A stretch of 44,522 nucleotides of DNA. It comes from an uncultured Ruminococcus sp. GTDB lineage: Bacteria; Bacillota_A; Clostridia; Oscillospirales; Ruminococcaceae. The stretch covers positions 1 through 44,522 of the forward strand of contig ONBA01000021.1 of NCBI GenBank assembly GCA_900315975.1, read 5' to 3'. Numbering within the stretch: position 1 is the first letter of the stretch; every line of letters begins with the position of its first letter. Both the position numbers and the translations under genes were made by a program. The notes beneath the pieces were generated by a model. It did no database searches. It had not been told where the DNA came from and worked only from the letters and a program-made list of their open reading frames with translations. This document shows positions 17,811 to 26,952 of this stretch, one piece after another.

Positions 17811-19358
17811 TCAATATCCGTTAAGCTTTTTGCTGATTATTGTGTTTGAGTAAACTCTGTAAGCGTTGTCGGTAGCAACGAGACCCGATACTCCCGAAAC
17901 CTTGACTGAACTGTTCTGCCATATACCGAAGTTATAGGTATATGAAGGTGATGCAGTCTGATTTACGAGCCATATATCGTATCTTCTGCTGAGTGAGGGG
18001 TCAACTTTGTTCTTGAGGAAGTCTTCACTCGCTCTTACACCAACAAAGTACTCGTGGTTCTCTACTGTAGTGCAGAATGCGTTAACAAGCTCGGTCACCT
18101 TTGACGATGTAAGACCTGCCTTAGTGACAGCGGGGTCTGTGAGGTCGAGGTATACCGGATACTCGAATTTCTGGTCTTTGATGAAGTTGTAGAACTGCTC
18201 GGCTTCTTTTCTGGCACCGTCAGCAGTTACCGATTTGAGCTGCCAGTACGCACCGCATTCAAGTCCTGCTTCCTTTGCGCCCTTCATGTTCTTCTCGAAA
18301 AGTTTGTCGGGAGCATTCATATCGTATCCGCTTCCGGCACGAACTATACCGAATGAATAGCCTGCCTTCTTGACAGCTGCCCAGTCTATCTCACCGCTTC
18401 CTTCAAAGACGTCGATACCCTTTGCCTTCGGCTTCTTGACATCGACCGCACACATCTGTGTGCCGAGGAGTTCAGGCAGATTAACGTAAGCGTAGTTGAG
18501 GTCAACATACTCCGTTATGCCGTCGAGCACTCCGACATCGGAATGCTGCCATATACTGAATCCGCCGGTATAGTGGTCAACGCTGTGACCGTATTCAGCG
18601 ACCCATATCTGATACTTCTGCCGAACCGTGCTGTATATCTTGGTCTCAAGGAAGCTTGCACAGCTGTAGATACCGGGAGTGTAACCCTTATCCTTCATGT
18701 ACTGGCAGAATACCTCAGCCATTGCTGAACAGGTAGCAGCTGTAAGACCCCACTGAGCATCGGTCTCGATATCGAAGTAGACCGGCATCTGATAATTGTA
18801 ATCCTTGATTATACTGTAGCAGGTCTCCGCCTCAATGAGTGCCTCCTCAGGAGAAAGCGCGTAGCTGAACCAGTAAACTCCGCATGGAATGCAGTTTGCC
18901 TGCGCATTTACCATGTTAACGTCGAACTGTTTGTCACGCTGATAGGTTTCTCTGCCGTAACCCGCACGGACGATAGCAAAATCGACCTTTCCGGTTTTCT
19001 TGACCTTAGCCCAGTCGATGACACCCTGATGCTCGGAAACGTCTATTCCGTTCAGCGGACCGTTTTTCAGTTCACCGGGTTTATGGTCTGTAGTAGCGAC
19101 TGTACAGGTAGTAGTTGTGTAAGCAGGTACAGTCGTCGTAGTTGTTGTAGCCATGACTGCGCTGTAGGCATCGTAGATATCAAACACCTGAAAAGGTTCT
19201 TCAGATGCTTTACTTTCTGTTTTATTTGTGTTATCATATGTAACAGAGGGACTGTCTTCCGAAATGGCGACAGATGTTGCAGGTGATGCCGCACCTGCTG
19301 AACAGAGTGCAAGTGCACATGACATCATGAATGAGAGCATTTTTTTAGAGCTGCTCAT
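17811..19358 (-). CDS. secreted protein with two GH25 (lysozyme-like) domains
   Basis: This 515-residue protein has a signal peptide (1-24, ending SAGAASPA), a spacer and a Thr-rich linker (70-90). The first GH25 domain (about 102-300) has D106 in GIDVSEHQG and the catalytic pair D196-x-E198 in YFDIETD. The second GH25-like domain (about 312-510) begins GIDVFEG but reads YLDLTD at the active site, so the catalytic Glu is Thr407. The first domain should cleave peptidoglycan as an N-acetylmuramidase; the second is probably non-catalytic and may bind wall glycan. Start ATG has AGGAGGA 9 nt upstream. Confidence 0.92.
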   Translation of the reverse strand: MSSSKKMLSFMMSCALALCSAGAASPATSVAISEDSPSVTYDNTNKTESKASEEPFQVFDIYDAYSAVMATTTTTTVPAYTTTTCTVATTDHKPGELKNGPLNGIDVSEHQGVIDWAKVKKTGKVDFAIVRAGYGRETYQRDKQFDVNMVNAQANCIPCGVYWFSYALSPEEALIEAETCYSIIKDYNYQMPVYFDIETDAQWGLTAATCSAMAEVFCQYMKDKGYTPGIYSCASFLETKIYSTVRQKYQIWVAEYGHSVDHYTGGFSIWQHSDVGVLDGITEYVDLNYAYVNLPELLGTQMCAVDVKKPKAKGIDVFEGSGEIDWAAVKKAGYSFGIVRAGSGYDMNAPDKLFEKNMKGAKEAGLECGAYWQLKSVTADGARKEAEQFYNFIKDQKFEYPVYLDLTDPAVTKAGLTSSKVTELVNAFCTTVENHEYFVGVRASEDFLKNKVDPSLSRRYDIWLVNQTASPSYTYNFGIWQNSSVKVSGVSGLVATDNAYRVYSNTIISKKLNGY

Positions 19359-19427
19359 GTCACAAATTCCTCCTTCTTAAAATCTCAAATTTCCCATACG
19401 CAAAGTACTTTTAAAAACGATAAGACT

Positions 19428-19456
19428 ATTTTATCATTTTTTTATATACTTTGCAA
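19428..19456 (-). promoter_or_regulatory. promoter of the GH25 gene
   Basis: Minus strand TTGCAA (19451-19456) and TAAAAT (19428-19433) are spaced by 17 bp, about 70 bp upstream of the start codon. Confidence 0.65.
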
Positions 19457-19552
19457 CCCCTTTTCGGTTATTTTTTTCATTTACTCAATAATATTGTTGA
19501 ATCAAAACTAAATCAGTATCAATATTTTGTTGAATTTTAACAAAGGAGGTAT

Positions 19553-20512
19553 ATGAATATACATATGAAAGAGTTTGCAATTAATATCAACGACAGCGGT
19601 CAGCGTATTGACAAATTTTTATCCAAGTCTATGCCCGAGCTTCCGAAGAGCATGATGTACCGTCTTATCCGCAAAAAAGACATCAAAATCAACGGCAAAC
19701 GATGCGAACCCTCGTCCCTTCTCAGTGAGGGCGACATCGTAAGAGTATACGTCAAAGACGACGTGTCGGCGGTCAAACAAGCAGACCTTAGCTTCATGAA
19801 TTCATCGTCCGGACTGGAAACCGTCTATGAGGACAATAATATCATAATCGTTTACAAGCCGGTAGGCGTTGACTCCCACAGCAACGGTACGTCCTCCGGC
19901 GATACACTTATTGACCGTATCAAGCACTATCTTTACGATAAAGGGGAATACTCCCCCGAAAGCGAAACCTCGTTCGCTCCGGCACTTTGCAGCCGTCTCG
20001 ACAGAAACACTGCCGGACTTGTCACTGCTGCAAAAAATGCGATAGCACTGCGAGCGGTCAACGAAGCTATACGCAATGGCTGGATTCATAAAATCTACCG
20101 CTGTGTGACTGTTCAGTCGCCGCCATCGGCTGAGGGTACTGCCGAGGCATTCCACTTCAAAGATGAAAGCAGGAACACCGTAAAAATCAGTGACAAGCCT
20201 CTCGACGGCTACCGTCCTATCAAGACAGGCTGGAAGGTCCTCGCTTCCAAAAACGGACTCTCTCTCGTCGAAGTCAGACTCTACACAGGTCGCACCCATC
20301 AGATACGTGCTCACCTCGCTCACCTCGGTGCACCTCTCCTCGGAGACGGCAAATACGGCAATATAAGCAAAAACAAGCGGTATGGAGTGTTCCGTCAGCA
20401 GCTTTGCGCTTACGCTCTTGAATTTGCGTTTCCGGCAGATTCTCCCCTTTCCTATCTCAATGAAAAGCGGGTAACCGCTCCTGCTCCGGAATTTCAAAAA
20501 AATTTTAGGTAA
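19553..20512 (+). CDS. RluA-family pseudouridine synthase
   Basis: This 319-residue enzyme isomerises uridine in rRNA or tRNA. An N-terminal S4 RNA-binding domain (about 15-75) is followed by the catalytic domain, which holds the RluA motif SRLDRNTAGLV with the catalytic Asp and the later TGRTHQIRAHLAHLG. It resembles the RluC/RluD branch, but the exact target cannot be told from sequence. Two starts are possible. ATG 19553 sits very close (about 3 nt) to AAAGGAGG, while ATG 19565 is 15 nt away, so the first is kept with some doubt. Confidence 0.9.
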   Translation: MNIHMKEFAININDSGQRIDKFLSKSMPELPKSMMYRLIRKKDIKINGKRCEPSSLLSEGDIVRVYVKDDVSAVKQADLSFMNSSSGLETVYEDNNIIIVYKPVGVDSHSNGTSSGDTLIDRIKHYLYDKGEYSPESETSFAPALCSRLDRNTAGLVTAAKNAIALRAVNEAIRNGWIHKIYRCVTVQSPPSAEGTAEAFHFKDESRNTVKISDKPLDGYRPIKTGWKVLASKNGLSLVEVRLYTGRTHQIRAHLAHLGAPLLGDGKYGNISKNKRYGVFRQQLCAYALEFAFPADSPLSYLNEKRVTAPAPEFQKNFR

Positions 20513-20549
20513 CACCGTCAGGCGGGGGTTGTGCAGTGTTACCTTTAGT
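20507..20549 (+). terminator. hairpin after the pseudouridine synthase gene
   Basis: The 9-bp inverted repeat AGGTAACAC / GTGTTACCT (20507-20515, 20536-20544) overlaps the stop codon and is followed by a short TTTAGT. It is a weak intrinsic terminator at best. Confidence 0.5.
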
Positions 20550-20550
20550 A

Positions 20551-20580
20551 TTGACTAATTCCGCCTGTTTGTGGTATAAT
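20551..20580 (+). promoter_or_regulatory. rubrerythrin promoter
   Basis: TTGACT (20551-20556) and TATAAT (20575-20580) are spaced by 18 bp, 45 bp upstream of the rubrerythrin start. Confidence 0.75.
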
Positions 20581-20624
20581 ACTATCACAGGCAAGTCCTG
20601 AATTTCCGCATTGGAGGTATTAAA

Positions 20625-21164
20625 ATGGCAAACAAATACGCTGGTACCCAGACAGAAAAGAATCTTCTCGCCGCTTTTTCAGGCGAATCTCAGGCAAGAA
20701 ACAAGTACACATTCTACGCATCAAAGGCTAAAAAGGAAGGCTTCGAGCAGATAAGCGCACTCTTCCTCAAGACCGCCGACAATGAAAAGGAACACGCTAA
20801 AATGTGGTTCAAGGAACTCGAAGGTATAGGCTCAACTGCTGAAAACCTCGGTGCTGCTGCTGACGGTGAAAACTACGAGTGGACAGATATGTACGAGGGA
20901 TTTGCCAAAACTGCCGAGGAGGAAGGTTTCCCTGAGCTTGCACAGAAATTCAGAGCTGTAGGCGAAATCGAAAAGCACCACGAAGAACGCTACCGTGCAC
21001 TGCTCTCTAACGTTGAAGCTCAGGAAGTATTCAAGAAGAGCAGCGTTAAGGTATGGGAGTGCCGCAACTGCGGTCATATCGTTGTGGGTACAGAAGCACC
21101 TGAGGTATGTCCTGTGTGTGCACATCCGCAGTCATATTTTGAAATACACGCTGAAAATTACTGA
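20625..21164 (+). CDS. rbr: rubrerythrin
   Basis: This 179-residue cytosolic protein reduces hydrogen peroxide in anaerobes, using electrons from NADH via rubredoxin-type carriers. The N-terminal ferritin-like four-helix domain (1-140) has the di-iron ligands in [23 protein letters not shown] and [12 protein letters not shown]-terminal rubredoxin-like domain binds one iron with two cysteine pairs (ECRNCG and VCPVCA). The length is slightly short of some family members, but both metal sites are complete. A GGAGGT ribosome binding site precedes the start. Confidence 0.96.
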   Translation: MANKYAGTQTEKNLLAAFSGESQARNKYTFYASKAKKEGFEQISALFLKTADNEKEHAKMWFKELEGIGSTAENLGAAADGENYEWTDMYEGFAKTAEEEGFPELAQKFRAVGEIEKHHEERYRALLSNVEAQEVFKKSSVKVWECRNCGHIVVGTEAPEVCPVCAHPQSYFEIHAENY

Positions 21165-21170
21165 TAAATT

Positions 21171-21192
21171 CTCCCTCCTCTCACGGAGGGAG
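21171..21192 (+). terminator. hairpin between rubrerythrin and surE
   Basis: The 8-bp inverted repeat CTCCCTCC / GGAGGGAG (loop TCTCAC) is followed by only ATTTCAT. It may reduce read-through into surE, but the distance to surE is small and partial cotranscription is likely. Confidence 0.5.
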
Positions 21193-21213
21193 ATTTCATA
21201 AGGAGATGAACAA

Positions 21214-21930
21214 ATGAAAAGATTCCTTCTTACGAATGATGACGGCATCAGTGCTGAGGGTATTGTCAGACTTGCCGATATTATGAAGGACTTCGGCGAA
21301 GTGTGGGTAGTTGCCCCCGACGGACAGCGCAGCTCGATTTCCCACGCTATATCCTTCCATAAGCCTGTAGAAGTCCACCCATACGATTTTCCTGTCACAG
21401 GTGTACGCGCATATTCGTGCACAGGTACACCGAGTGACTGTGTACGAATCGGTTCACTCGTTCTTATGCCCGAAAAGCCTGACGTGGTACTGTCAGGCAT
21501 AAATAAGGGTTATAACGTAGCCTCGGATATTCAGTACTCAGGAACGTGTGGCGCTGCATTTGAGGGAGCATTTCAGGGTATACGCTCTATCGCACTCTCT
21601 GAACAGCCTGTCGGCTGCCACGACGTAGTAAATCTACATATAAGAAGTATTATCGCTGAACTCCTTGAAGCTGAAATCGCGTCCGGACAGATATTCAATG
21701 TCAACTTCCCTGCTTGTCCGCTCAGTGAGCTAAAAGGTATAAAGCGCGGCGCAGCAGTGTCGGACGAGTATTTTTACAGCAGCAGATACAAAAAACTCGC
21801 CGACCTCGAAGACGGCGGAATGTGTCTTGAGGTCGACGGCGAGTACAGTGAAAAAGGCAGTAAGTATTCAGACCTCAGAGCTGTCACTGAAAAATATATA
21901 ACTATAAGTACCGTGAACAACGTAAGGTAA
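21214..21930 (+). CDS. surE: 5'/3'-nucleotidase SurE
   Basis: This 238-residue metal-dependent phosphatase hydrolyses nucleoside monophosphates in the cytosol and is linked to stationary-phase survival. The diagnostic N-terminus LLTNDDGISAEG (metal ligands D9, D10) is present. Further motifs are APDGQRSSISHAI, the TGTPSDCV loop and SGINKGYNVASDIQYSGTCGAA. The length is normal. The ribosome binding site is AAGGAG. Its stop codon directly abuts the stop codon of the convergent ECF S-component gene, with no room for a separate terminator. Confidence 0.95.
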   Translation: MKRFLLTNDDGISAEGIVRLADIMKDFGEVWVVAPDGQRSSISHAISFHKPVEVHPYDFPVTGVRAYSCTGTPSDCVRIGSLVLMPEKPDVVLSGINKGYNVASDIQYSGTCGAAFEGAFQGIRSIALSEQPVGCHDVVNLHIRSIIAELLEAEIASGQIFNVNFPACPLSELKGIKRGAAVSDEYFYSSRYKKLADLEDGGMCLEVDGEYSEKGSKYSDLRAVTEKYITISTVNNVR

Positions 21931-22617
21931 CTATACTCCGTACTTCACCTTAACTCGTTCAAGCTTTTCGCCAAACGGTCTGAAAAGCAGCCACAGGAAC
22001 AGTACATTCGATAATGCATACGAAACTGTATACGGTATAGCTGTTGTAAGAGCGGCTGCATAAAGGCTGAAACTGAACCCGTTACCGTACCACAGTACGG
22101 TCCATATATCCATAATGAATGAATACGCAATACCGCTGACTGCGCCGAATATCAGGCGAACAGCGGTATTTTTTTTCAGCGGGTCAGCCATTACTCCGGC
22201 AGCATATCCGATAAGTCCCCATGCAAGCATCTGAAAGGCAGTCCACGGACCCTGCCCGAAGTAGAAATTAGACAGTATTGCCGACATTGCCCCGACAAGA
22301 AAACCTGTCTCGCCGCCGAGGTAAATGCCAGATATTATCGTCAGAGCCGTTACCGGCTTAATGAAGGGGATAAAACGTCCGGTAAAGCAAAGTGCTATCA
22401 TAACGGACGCAATAACAAGTCTGCGTGAACCGGTAGTTTTTTTCTCGAATCCGGCAGCAAAGAGAAGCAGTGCGAGTACCGCTATTGCAAGCGATATTAT
22501 GATATGGCGCTTCTCTCTGAACGTTATTCCGCCGATTACAGCAAGTGCCGGTACTGCGAGAAACGGAACGACTGTCTTTATCGTGCTGCGTACTGCACGG
22601 CTGCGTATGACTATCAT
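21931..22617 (-). CDS. ECF transporter S component, probable cobalamin-specific
   Basis: This 228-residue membrane protein has about six hydrophobic segments and the S-component-like region YLGGETGFLVGAMSAILSNF followed by FGQGPWTAFQML. It binds the vitamin and is toggled by the EcfA/EcfT energising module. It is the last gene of a minus-strand operon and overlaps the ATPase gene by 4 nt. The cobalamin specificity is inferred from the riboswitch at the head of the operon and the transcobalamin-like protein within it, not from the sequence of the S component itself. Confidence 0.82.
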   Translation of the reverse strand: MIVIRSRAVRSTIKTVVPFLAVPALAVIGGITFREKRHIIISLAIAVLALLLFAAGFEKKTTGSRRLVIASVMIALCFTGRFIPFIKPVTALTIISGIYLGGETGFLVGAMSAILSNFYFGQGPWTAFQMLAWGLIGYAAGVMADPLKKNTAVRLIFGAVSGIAYSFIMDIWTVLWYGNGFSFSLYAAALTTAIPYTVSYALSNVLFLWLLFRPFGEKLERVKVKYGV

Positions 22618-24245
22618 GACTTTCTCCTTCCGTTGATACGGCAGAGTTCAGCTGCATCGTGAACAGTCACAGCGTTATCGAAGATTCCTCTCGTCATACG
22701 GCTAACCGCAGTCGTGTAGAAATTATTCTCAGAGAAAAAGCGGTCGGGAGTACCCTCCGAGACTATCTTTCCGCCGAAAAACATTGCACATCTGTCGGCG
22801 CACAGTGCTGCAAATTCAACGTCATGAGTGACTATAACTATGGTAGTCCCCTGCTCTTTAAGCTTTCGCAGTACACCGATAAACATACTTTTGGCATTTG
22901 CGTCAAGACCTTTTGTAGGTTCGTCAAGCAGCAGAAGTTTTGGTTTTGCAGCCATTACTTTTGCAAGTGCCGCAAGCTGCATTTGTCCGCCGGAGAGGTC
23001 ATATGGGTGCTTATCGAGAAGCGGCGTAAGGTCAAATGGGATTATATCAGGTGACGCCCCGACTTCTGCAAGTTCCTCGCGGACTGTATTTTTCAGGAAG
23101 ACAGTCTGTACGTCCTGTGGAAGAAGTGCGAGACATTCGCGGTAGAGCGAACGGTTTTTGTAATCTTTCAGTTTCTTTCCGAACACTTTTATAGTGCCGC
23201 TGTAGGGTTTCAGGAGTCCCGCCGCAGTACTGAGCGAAGTAGTCTTACCTGAACCGTTTCCGCCGAGAATACAGTACATCTCGCCCTTTCCGACCTTAAA
23301 GCTGAGGTCAGCAAGTACGTCCGGAGAGTTCCTGCTGTAGCGGAAAAACACCTCGTCGAATTCGAGTGCAGTCTCGTCAGGGAGACTGTTAATCCCGCGA
23401 TTAAGAGTACGCACTCCGCAGCTGTAATTCTGCTCAATATAACGGCGTCCGTCCATGACCGTAATGGGACATTCTCCTCCGTTTTCAAGTTCAGCATAAA
23501 GCCGTGAAGCTGCCGGCATACCGCAGATTATGTCATTTCTGCCGCGAAGCTGAGGTATAGCTTTTTCAGCAGGAGCGTCTGCGATAACACGTCCGCTGTC
23601 CATAACGATAAGCCTGCTGCAAACCGGTATAACGTCTTCAAGGCGATGTTCAGCCATGATAATGGTCAGACCGAGTTCCTGATTCAGCCGTTTCAGTGTC
23701 GCGATGAAATCGGCTGCGGCAATGGGGTCGAGCTGAGCGGTAGGCTCGTCAAGCACGAGAAGCTTAGGCTGCATTACGAGTACCGCAGCGAGGTTAAGAA
23801 GCTGTTTCTGTCCGCCGGAAAGCTCCGCGGTATTTTTACCGTACCACGGTCCGATGCCGAAAAAGCTCGCCATTTCTGCTACTCTGCGTGCTATGTCGTT
23901 CTTAGGCACTCCGAGGTTTTCAAGTCCGAATGCAAGCTCGTGCCACACCTTGTCGGTGACTATCTGCTGCTCCGGAGACTGCATTACAAATCCGATATCA
24001 GCCGCTGAACCGCGTTCAGAGAGTTCACTGAGAGGTTGACCGCAAAAGCGTACCTCTCCCGAAATATCGCCGACCGGAGTGAGCTCACGCTTGAGCATTC
24101 TGAGCAGTGTTGACTTGCCGCAGCCGGTCGCACCGCACAAAACAGCAAAGTCGCCGCTTTCAAGTCTGAAGGAAACATCACTGACCGCAGAATCAGTGCA
24201 CGTTGGGTATCTGAAGCTCAGACCTTCGACTGCAAGTATTTCCAT
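22614..24245 (-). CDS. ECF transporter ATPase, fused EcfA1-EcfA2
   Basis: This 543-residue protein consists of two ABC ATPase domains in tandem. The first has Walker A CGATGCGKST, signature LSGGQKQ and LLVLDEPTAQLD. The second has GGNGSGKTTS, signature LSGGQMQ and LLLLDEPTKGLD. Both sites look catalytically intact. It powers vitamin import together with EcfT and the S component. I chose the start at 24245 (MEILAVEG) because GGAGG lies 10 nt before it; the open frame extends 14 codons further without a ribosome binding site. It overlaps ecfT by 28 nt. Confidence 0.92.
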   Translation of the reverse strand: MEILAVEGLSFRYPTCTDSAVSDVSFRLESGDFAVLCGATGCGKSTLLRMLKRELTPVGDISGEVRFCGQPLSELSERGSAADIGFVMQSPEQQIVTDKVWHELAFGLENLGVPKNDIARRVAEMASFFGIGPWYGKNTAELSGGQKQLLNLAAVLVMQPKLLVLDEPTAQLDPIAAADFIATLKRLNQELGLTIIMAEHRLEDVIPVCSRLIVMDSGRVIADAPAEKAIPQLRGRNDIICGMPAASRLYAELENGGECPITVMDGRRYIEQNYSCGVRTLNRGINSLPDETALEFDEVFFRYSRNSPDVLADLSFKVGKGEMYCILGGNGSGKTTSLSTAAGLLKPYSGTIKVFGKKLKDYKNRSLYRECLALLPQDVQTVFLKNTVREELAEVGASPDIIPFDLTPLLDKHPYDLSGGQMQLAALAKVMAAKPKLLLLDEPTKGLDANAKSMFIGVLRKLKEQGTTIVIVTHDVEFAALCADRCAMFFGGKIVSEGTPDRFFSENNFYTTAVSRMTRGIFDNAVTVHDAAELCRINGRRKS

Positions 24246-25090
24246 TTGAGCATTGCCTCCGTTTCGATTATGACTGGCAGCATACAAAGTACTGCATATG
24301 CCGCGATTCCGGCTATACCCGAAGCATCAGGGGTATCAGCTTCAAGACGCGGATAAAATGAAAATGAGAGCGACAGTGCCGCGGCTGCACACAGTCCGAG
24401 AAGGAGTGCACCTGCGGCGAGAAGAAGTATGTCATTTTTTCTCATGCGGAACGACGAAAAATGGGTACGTCTGCCGACACCGTAACCGCGTGCAGTCATA
24501 CTGTCAGCGGTGGTGATACCGTTTTCGAGTGCCCATGTTGTAAGTATCGAAAAGATACGCATATAGCCTCTGATATCGTCTATGAAGTTGTCCTCACGGA
24601 AGAGACCCATTGCCTTCTGCGCGTCGCTTACCTTTTTCGCCTGTGCCCTGAACATCGGAACAAATCGTATCGCCATTGACATTACAAGCGACAGCTTCGG
24701 CGAGAGTACACCGGTAATATAGAGCAGTTTTTCAGATGTCATTATCTTTGAAAAAATGCTGAACCAGTAAAGTGCTCCCACTATCATCGCCGCGGAATTT
24801 ATTCCGTAAAGGAACGCTTCAAGCGTGACCGGATTGTTGTTTATGACAAACAGCACAGTCACTCCGTTGTGCGATATAAGCGGATTTGCAAGTGCGAGGA
24901 CTGCAAAGAGTGCACCGAACCACACATGACGTTTCAGTCTTTCGCGTCCGCACAGGACTGTATAATACAGCGCACCGCTAATCAGTGCAACTGCCGTAAA
25001 TGCCGGATAGCTGCAAAACATCACAACTCCGGTAATGCTGAAAATTATTGCCGTAACAGCCAGTGGGTCGTATTCAGAAAAGCTTCTCAT
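24218..25090 (-). CDS. ECF transporter transmembrane subunit EcfT
   Basis: This 290-residue membrane scaffold protein couples the ATPases to the S component. It has about five hydrophobic helices and the characteristic coupling-helix region containing MAIRFVPMFRAQAKKV and DSMTARGYGVGRRT, where the Ala-Arg-Gly motif contacts the ATPases. Its start overlaps the stop of the transcobalamin-like gene by 4 nt, supporting one operon from the riboswitch to the S component. Confidence 0.9.
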   Translation of the reverse strand: MRSFSEYDPLAVTAIIFSITGVVMFCSYPAFTAVALISGALYYTVLCGRERLKRHVWFGALFAVLALANPLISHNGVTVLFVINNNPVTLEAFLYGINSAAMIVGALYWFSIFSKIMTSEKLLYITGVLSPKLSLVMSMAIRFVPMFRAQAKKVSDAQKAMGLFREDNFIDDIRGYMRIFSILTTWALENGITTADSMTARGYGVGRRTHFSSFRMRKNDILLLAAGALLLGLCAAAALSLSFSFYPRLEADTPDASGIAGIAAYAVLCMLPVIIETEAMLKWKYLQSKV

Positions 25091-26952
25091 TCCTCGTACA
25101 CCTCGTCAAGGTCGTGACCGATTTCGCAGGTATAAAGCCACTCAATCTTGTCACCGTCACTGAGTACATAGTCTCCGCAGCCGCGTGACGGTGAAATACC
25201 GTTTACGTGGTACACCCAGCCTGAGAGGTCGCCGTACTCATATTCGTAGATGTGGTTTATCGCCGCGATATACACCATTCCATGCGCATTTGCCGCGCTT
25301 CCTGTGTTTTCTACGTGGATAGAATAGGTCTGTGCAGCCTCGTTGAGAATGTCGAAAACAGTGTCCCCTTCTTCTATCTCAAACTCTGTAACGTCGAGGA
25401 TTATTCCGTCATCGGGAACAAATTCCGAGTCCGACTTATCTGCAATGGTGTCGCACCGGATAGTCATTGTGACCGTACCAACAGCATTTTCCTTGTGCAG
25501 CTTTTCACCGCTGTAGTAGTCTTCTTTGGAGCGGATATCAGTCAGCAGGACTACCGCGATTCCGGCTGCGGCAACAATTCCGACGAAGATGAAATTCTTG
25601 TAGCTGCGCTTGCCGAGAGCAAAAATAACGAGTGAAACAAGTACGGCGGTAGCGGCGATAATGATTATCGCAACAGGCTTGTAGCCGCCTTTTCCGTCAC
25701 CGGAAACAGTAACGGTCGTTACGGAAGTGACCGTAGTCATGCGTGAGCTTTCAGACGAGGAAGCGGAGTTCACCGACTCTGAAATGGAAACAGAAGATGT
25801 TTCAGACGAGGCAGACGTTGCTGTAGGTGTGGTTTTAGCTGATGTTACTGCCGACGAAGCTGATGTTGCAGCAGGCTTTACAGTAGTCGGAGCAGCCGTT
25901 GCTGCCGGAGTATTATTCTCCCCGACGTGTTCATCGGATTCAGCAGGCGACTTCTCCCCTCCACCGTTATCATCATTAGCCGGTTCGTCAGGCTGAGGTA
26001 TCTCACTCCTGTCAAAAACAAGCAGCGGAGACTTGTCCTCTTTCATGCGGATATACGCGATAAATCCGTACAGCGACTGAAACGTCGCACTCTCATTCTG
26101 AGTACCGTTTTCAAAGTGTGAAAAGCTGCCGTCAGGGAGTCTGAACTGTTCAATTCCGTCGATTATGGTATTGCCGTTTTTGATAAAGCGGCTGTCGGAA
26201 CAACAGTCTATACCAAGTGCAGACAGCGCTACAAGCACCTGTGCCGCACTTTCGGGATTTTTTGTACCGAAACTCTGATAACCGCCGTCGGATTCCTGTC
26301 GCTCTGAAAGGAACTCAACACCGCGCTCACAGGCTGAGTCTACATCGGGATAATCGGTGTATGGAGCAAGTGCCGCGAGTGTCATAGCGGTAACATCTAT
26401 GTCGCCGTACTCCCCGAAAAGAGCCCATCCTCCGTCATCGTACTGTAGAGACAACAGCTCGTCCACGACGCTGTCAGCGTCGAATTTTGATGACGTGCAG
26501 CCGTTGTTAAGGACGTGCAGACCGTAGATATAGCTCATGATACCCATTTCGCCTATCGAATTATCAAGTGTCTCACTGATGTAGGGACTGCTGCTTCCGC
26601 AGGCACAGAGTGCAAGTGCGTACTTCTCACGCGTTGTAGCAGAGGAAGCACTGTGACCGTCTATGTAGCTTCGCAGCGACTTTTCATATGCCGATAAATC
26701 AGTGTATCCGTACTGTCTGAGTGAGATTATATACCACTCTGAACGCTTTCCTGCACCGTCGGCAAGGTCGGAGTCTATCCATTCCTGCACACTTCCGCAG
26801 CCTGCCTTTTCTGTCTTATAAGCAATTATACCGTCGGCAAGGCTTCTCACCTCGTCGACGGTACGCTCTGAACCCTCAGCACTCATGGGAACAAGGCTGA
26901 GAGCAATTATAAACAGAAGTAAGCAGCTCAGTATCGAACGCTTAGTCCTCAT
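25087..26952 (-). CDS. membrane-anchored transcobalamin/intrinsic-factor-like protein (alpha/alpha barrel + DUF4430)
   Basis: This 621-residue protein has a signal peptide (about 1-27), then an alpha/alpha-barrel region (about 30-320) built of terpene-cyclase-like repeats such as YDDGGWALFGEYGD and ESDGGYQSFGTKN. A Ser/Thr-rich linker (about 340-415) leads to two adjacent membrane helices (about 424-446 and 453-471), joined by the basic loop KRSYKN. A DUF4430 domain (about 490-615) follows, containing SGWVYHVNG and DGDKIEWLYT. The barrel-plus-DUF4430 combination matches the two domains of animal intrinsic factor and transcobalamin. I infer that it captures cobalamin outside the cell and hands it to the ECF transporter. 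The start at 26952 has only a purine-rich AAGAAAAAAGA and overlaps the upstream gene by 11 nt. Confidence 0.85.
   Translation of the reverse strand: MRTKRSILSCLLLFIIALSLVPMSAEGSERTVDEVRSLADGIIAYKTEKAGCGSVQEWIDSDLADGAGKRSEWYIISLRQYGYTDLSAYEKSLRSYIDGHSASSATTREKYALALCACGSSSPYISETLDNSIGEMGIMSYIYGLHVLNNGCTSSKFDADSVVDELLSLQYDDGGWALFGEYGDIDVTAMTLAALAPYTDYPDVDSACERGVEFLSERQESDGGYQSFGTKNPESAAQVLVALSALGIDCCSDSRFIKNGNTIIDGIEQFRLPDGSFSHFENGTQNESATFQSLYGFIAYIRMKEDKSPLLVFDRSEIPQPDEPANDDNGGGEKSPAESDEHVGENNTPAATAAPTTVKPAATSASSAVTSAKTTPTATSASSETSSVSISESVNSASSSESSRMTTVTSVTTVTVSGDGKGGYKPVAIIIIAATAVLVSLVIFALGKRSYKNFIFVGIVAAAGIAVVLLTDIRSKEDYYSGEKLHKENAVGTVTMTIRCDTIADKSDSEFVPDDGIILDVTEFEIEEGDTVFDILNEAAQTYSIHVENTGSAANAHGMVYIAAINHIYEYEYGDLSGWVYHVNGISPSRGCGDYVLSDGDKIEWLYTCEIGHDLDEVYEE

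Noticed and set aside
19802..20515. 237-codon frame opposite the pseudouridine synthase gene
   Set aside because: The plus-strand gene has unmistakable RluA motifs; the antisense frame has no motif or ribosome binding site.
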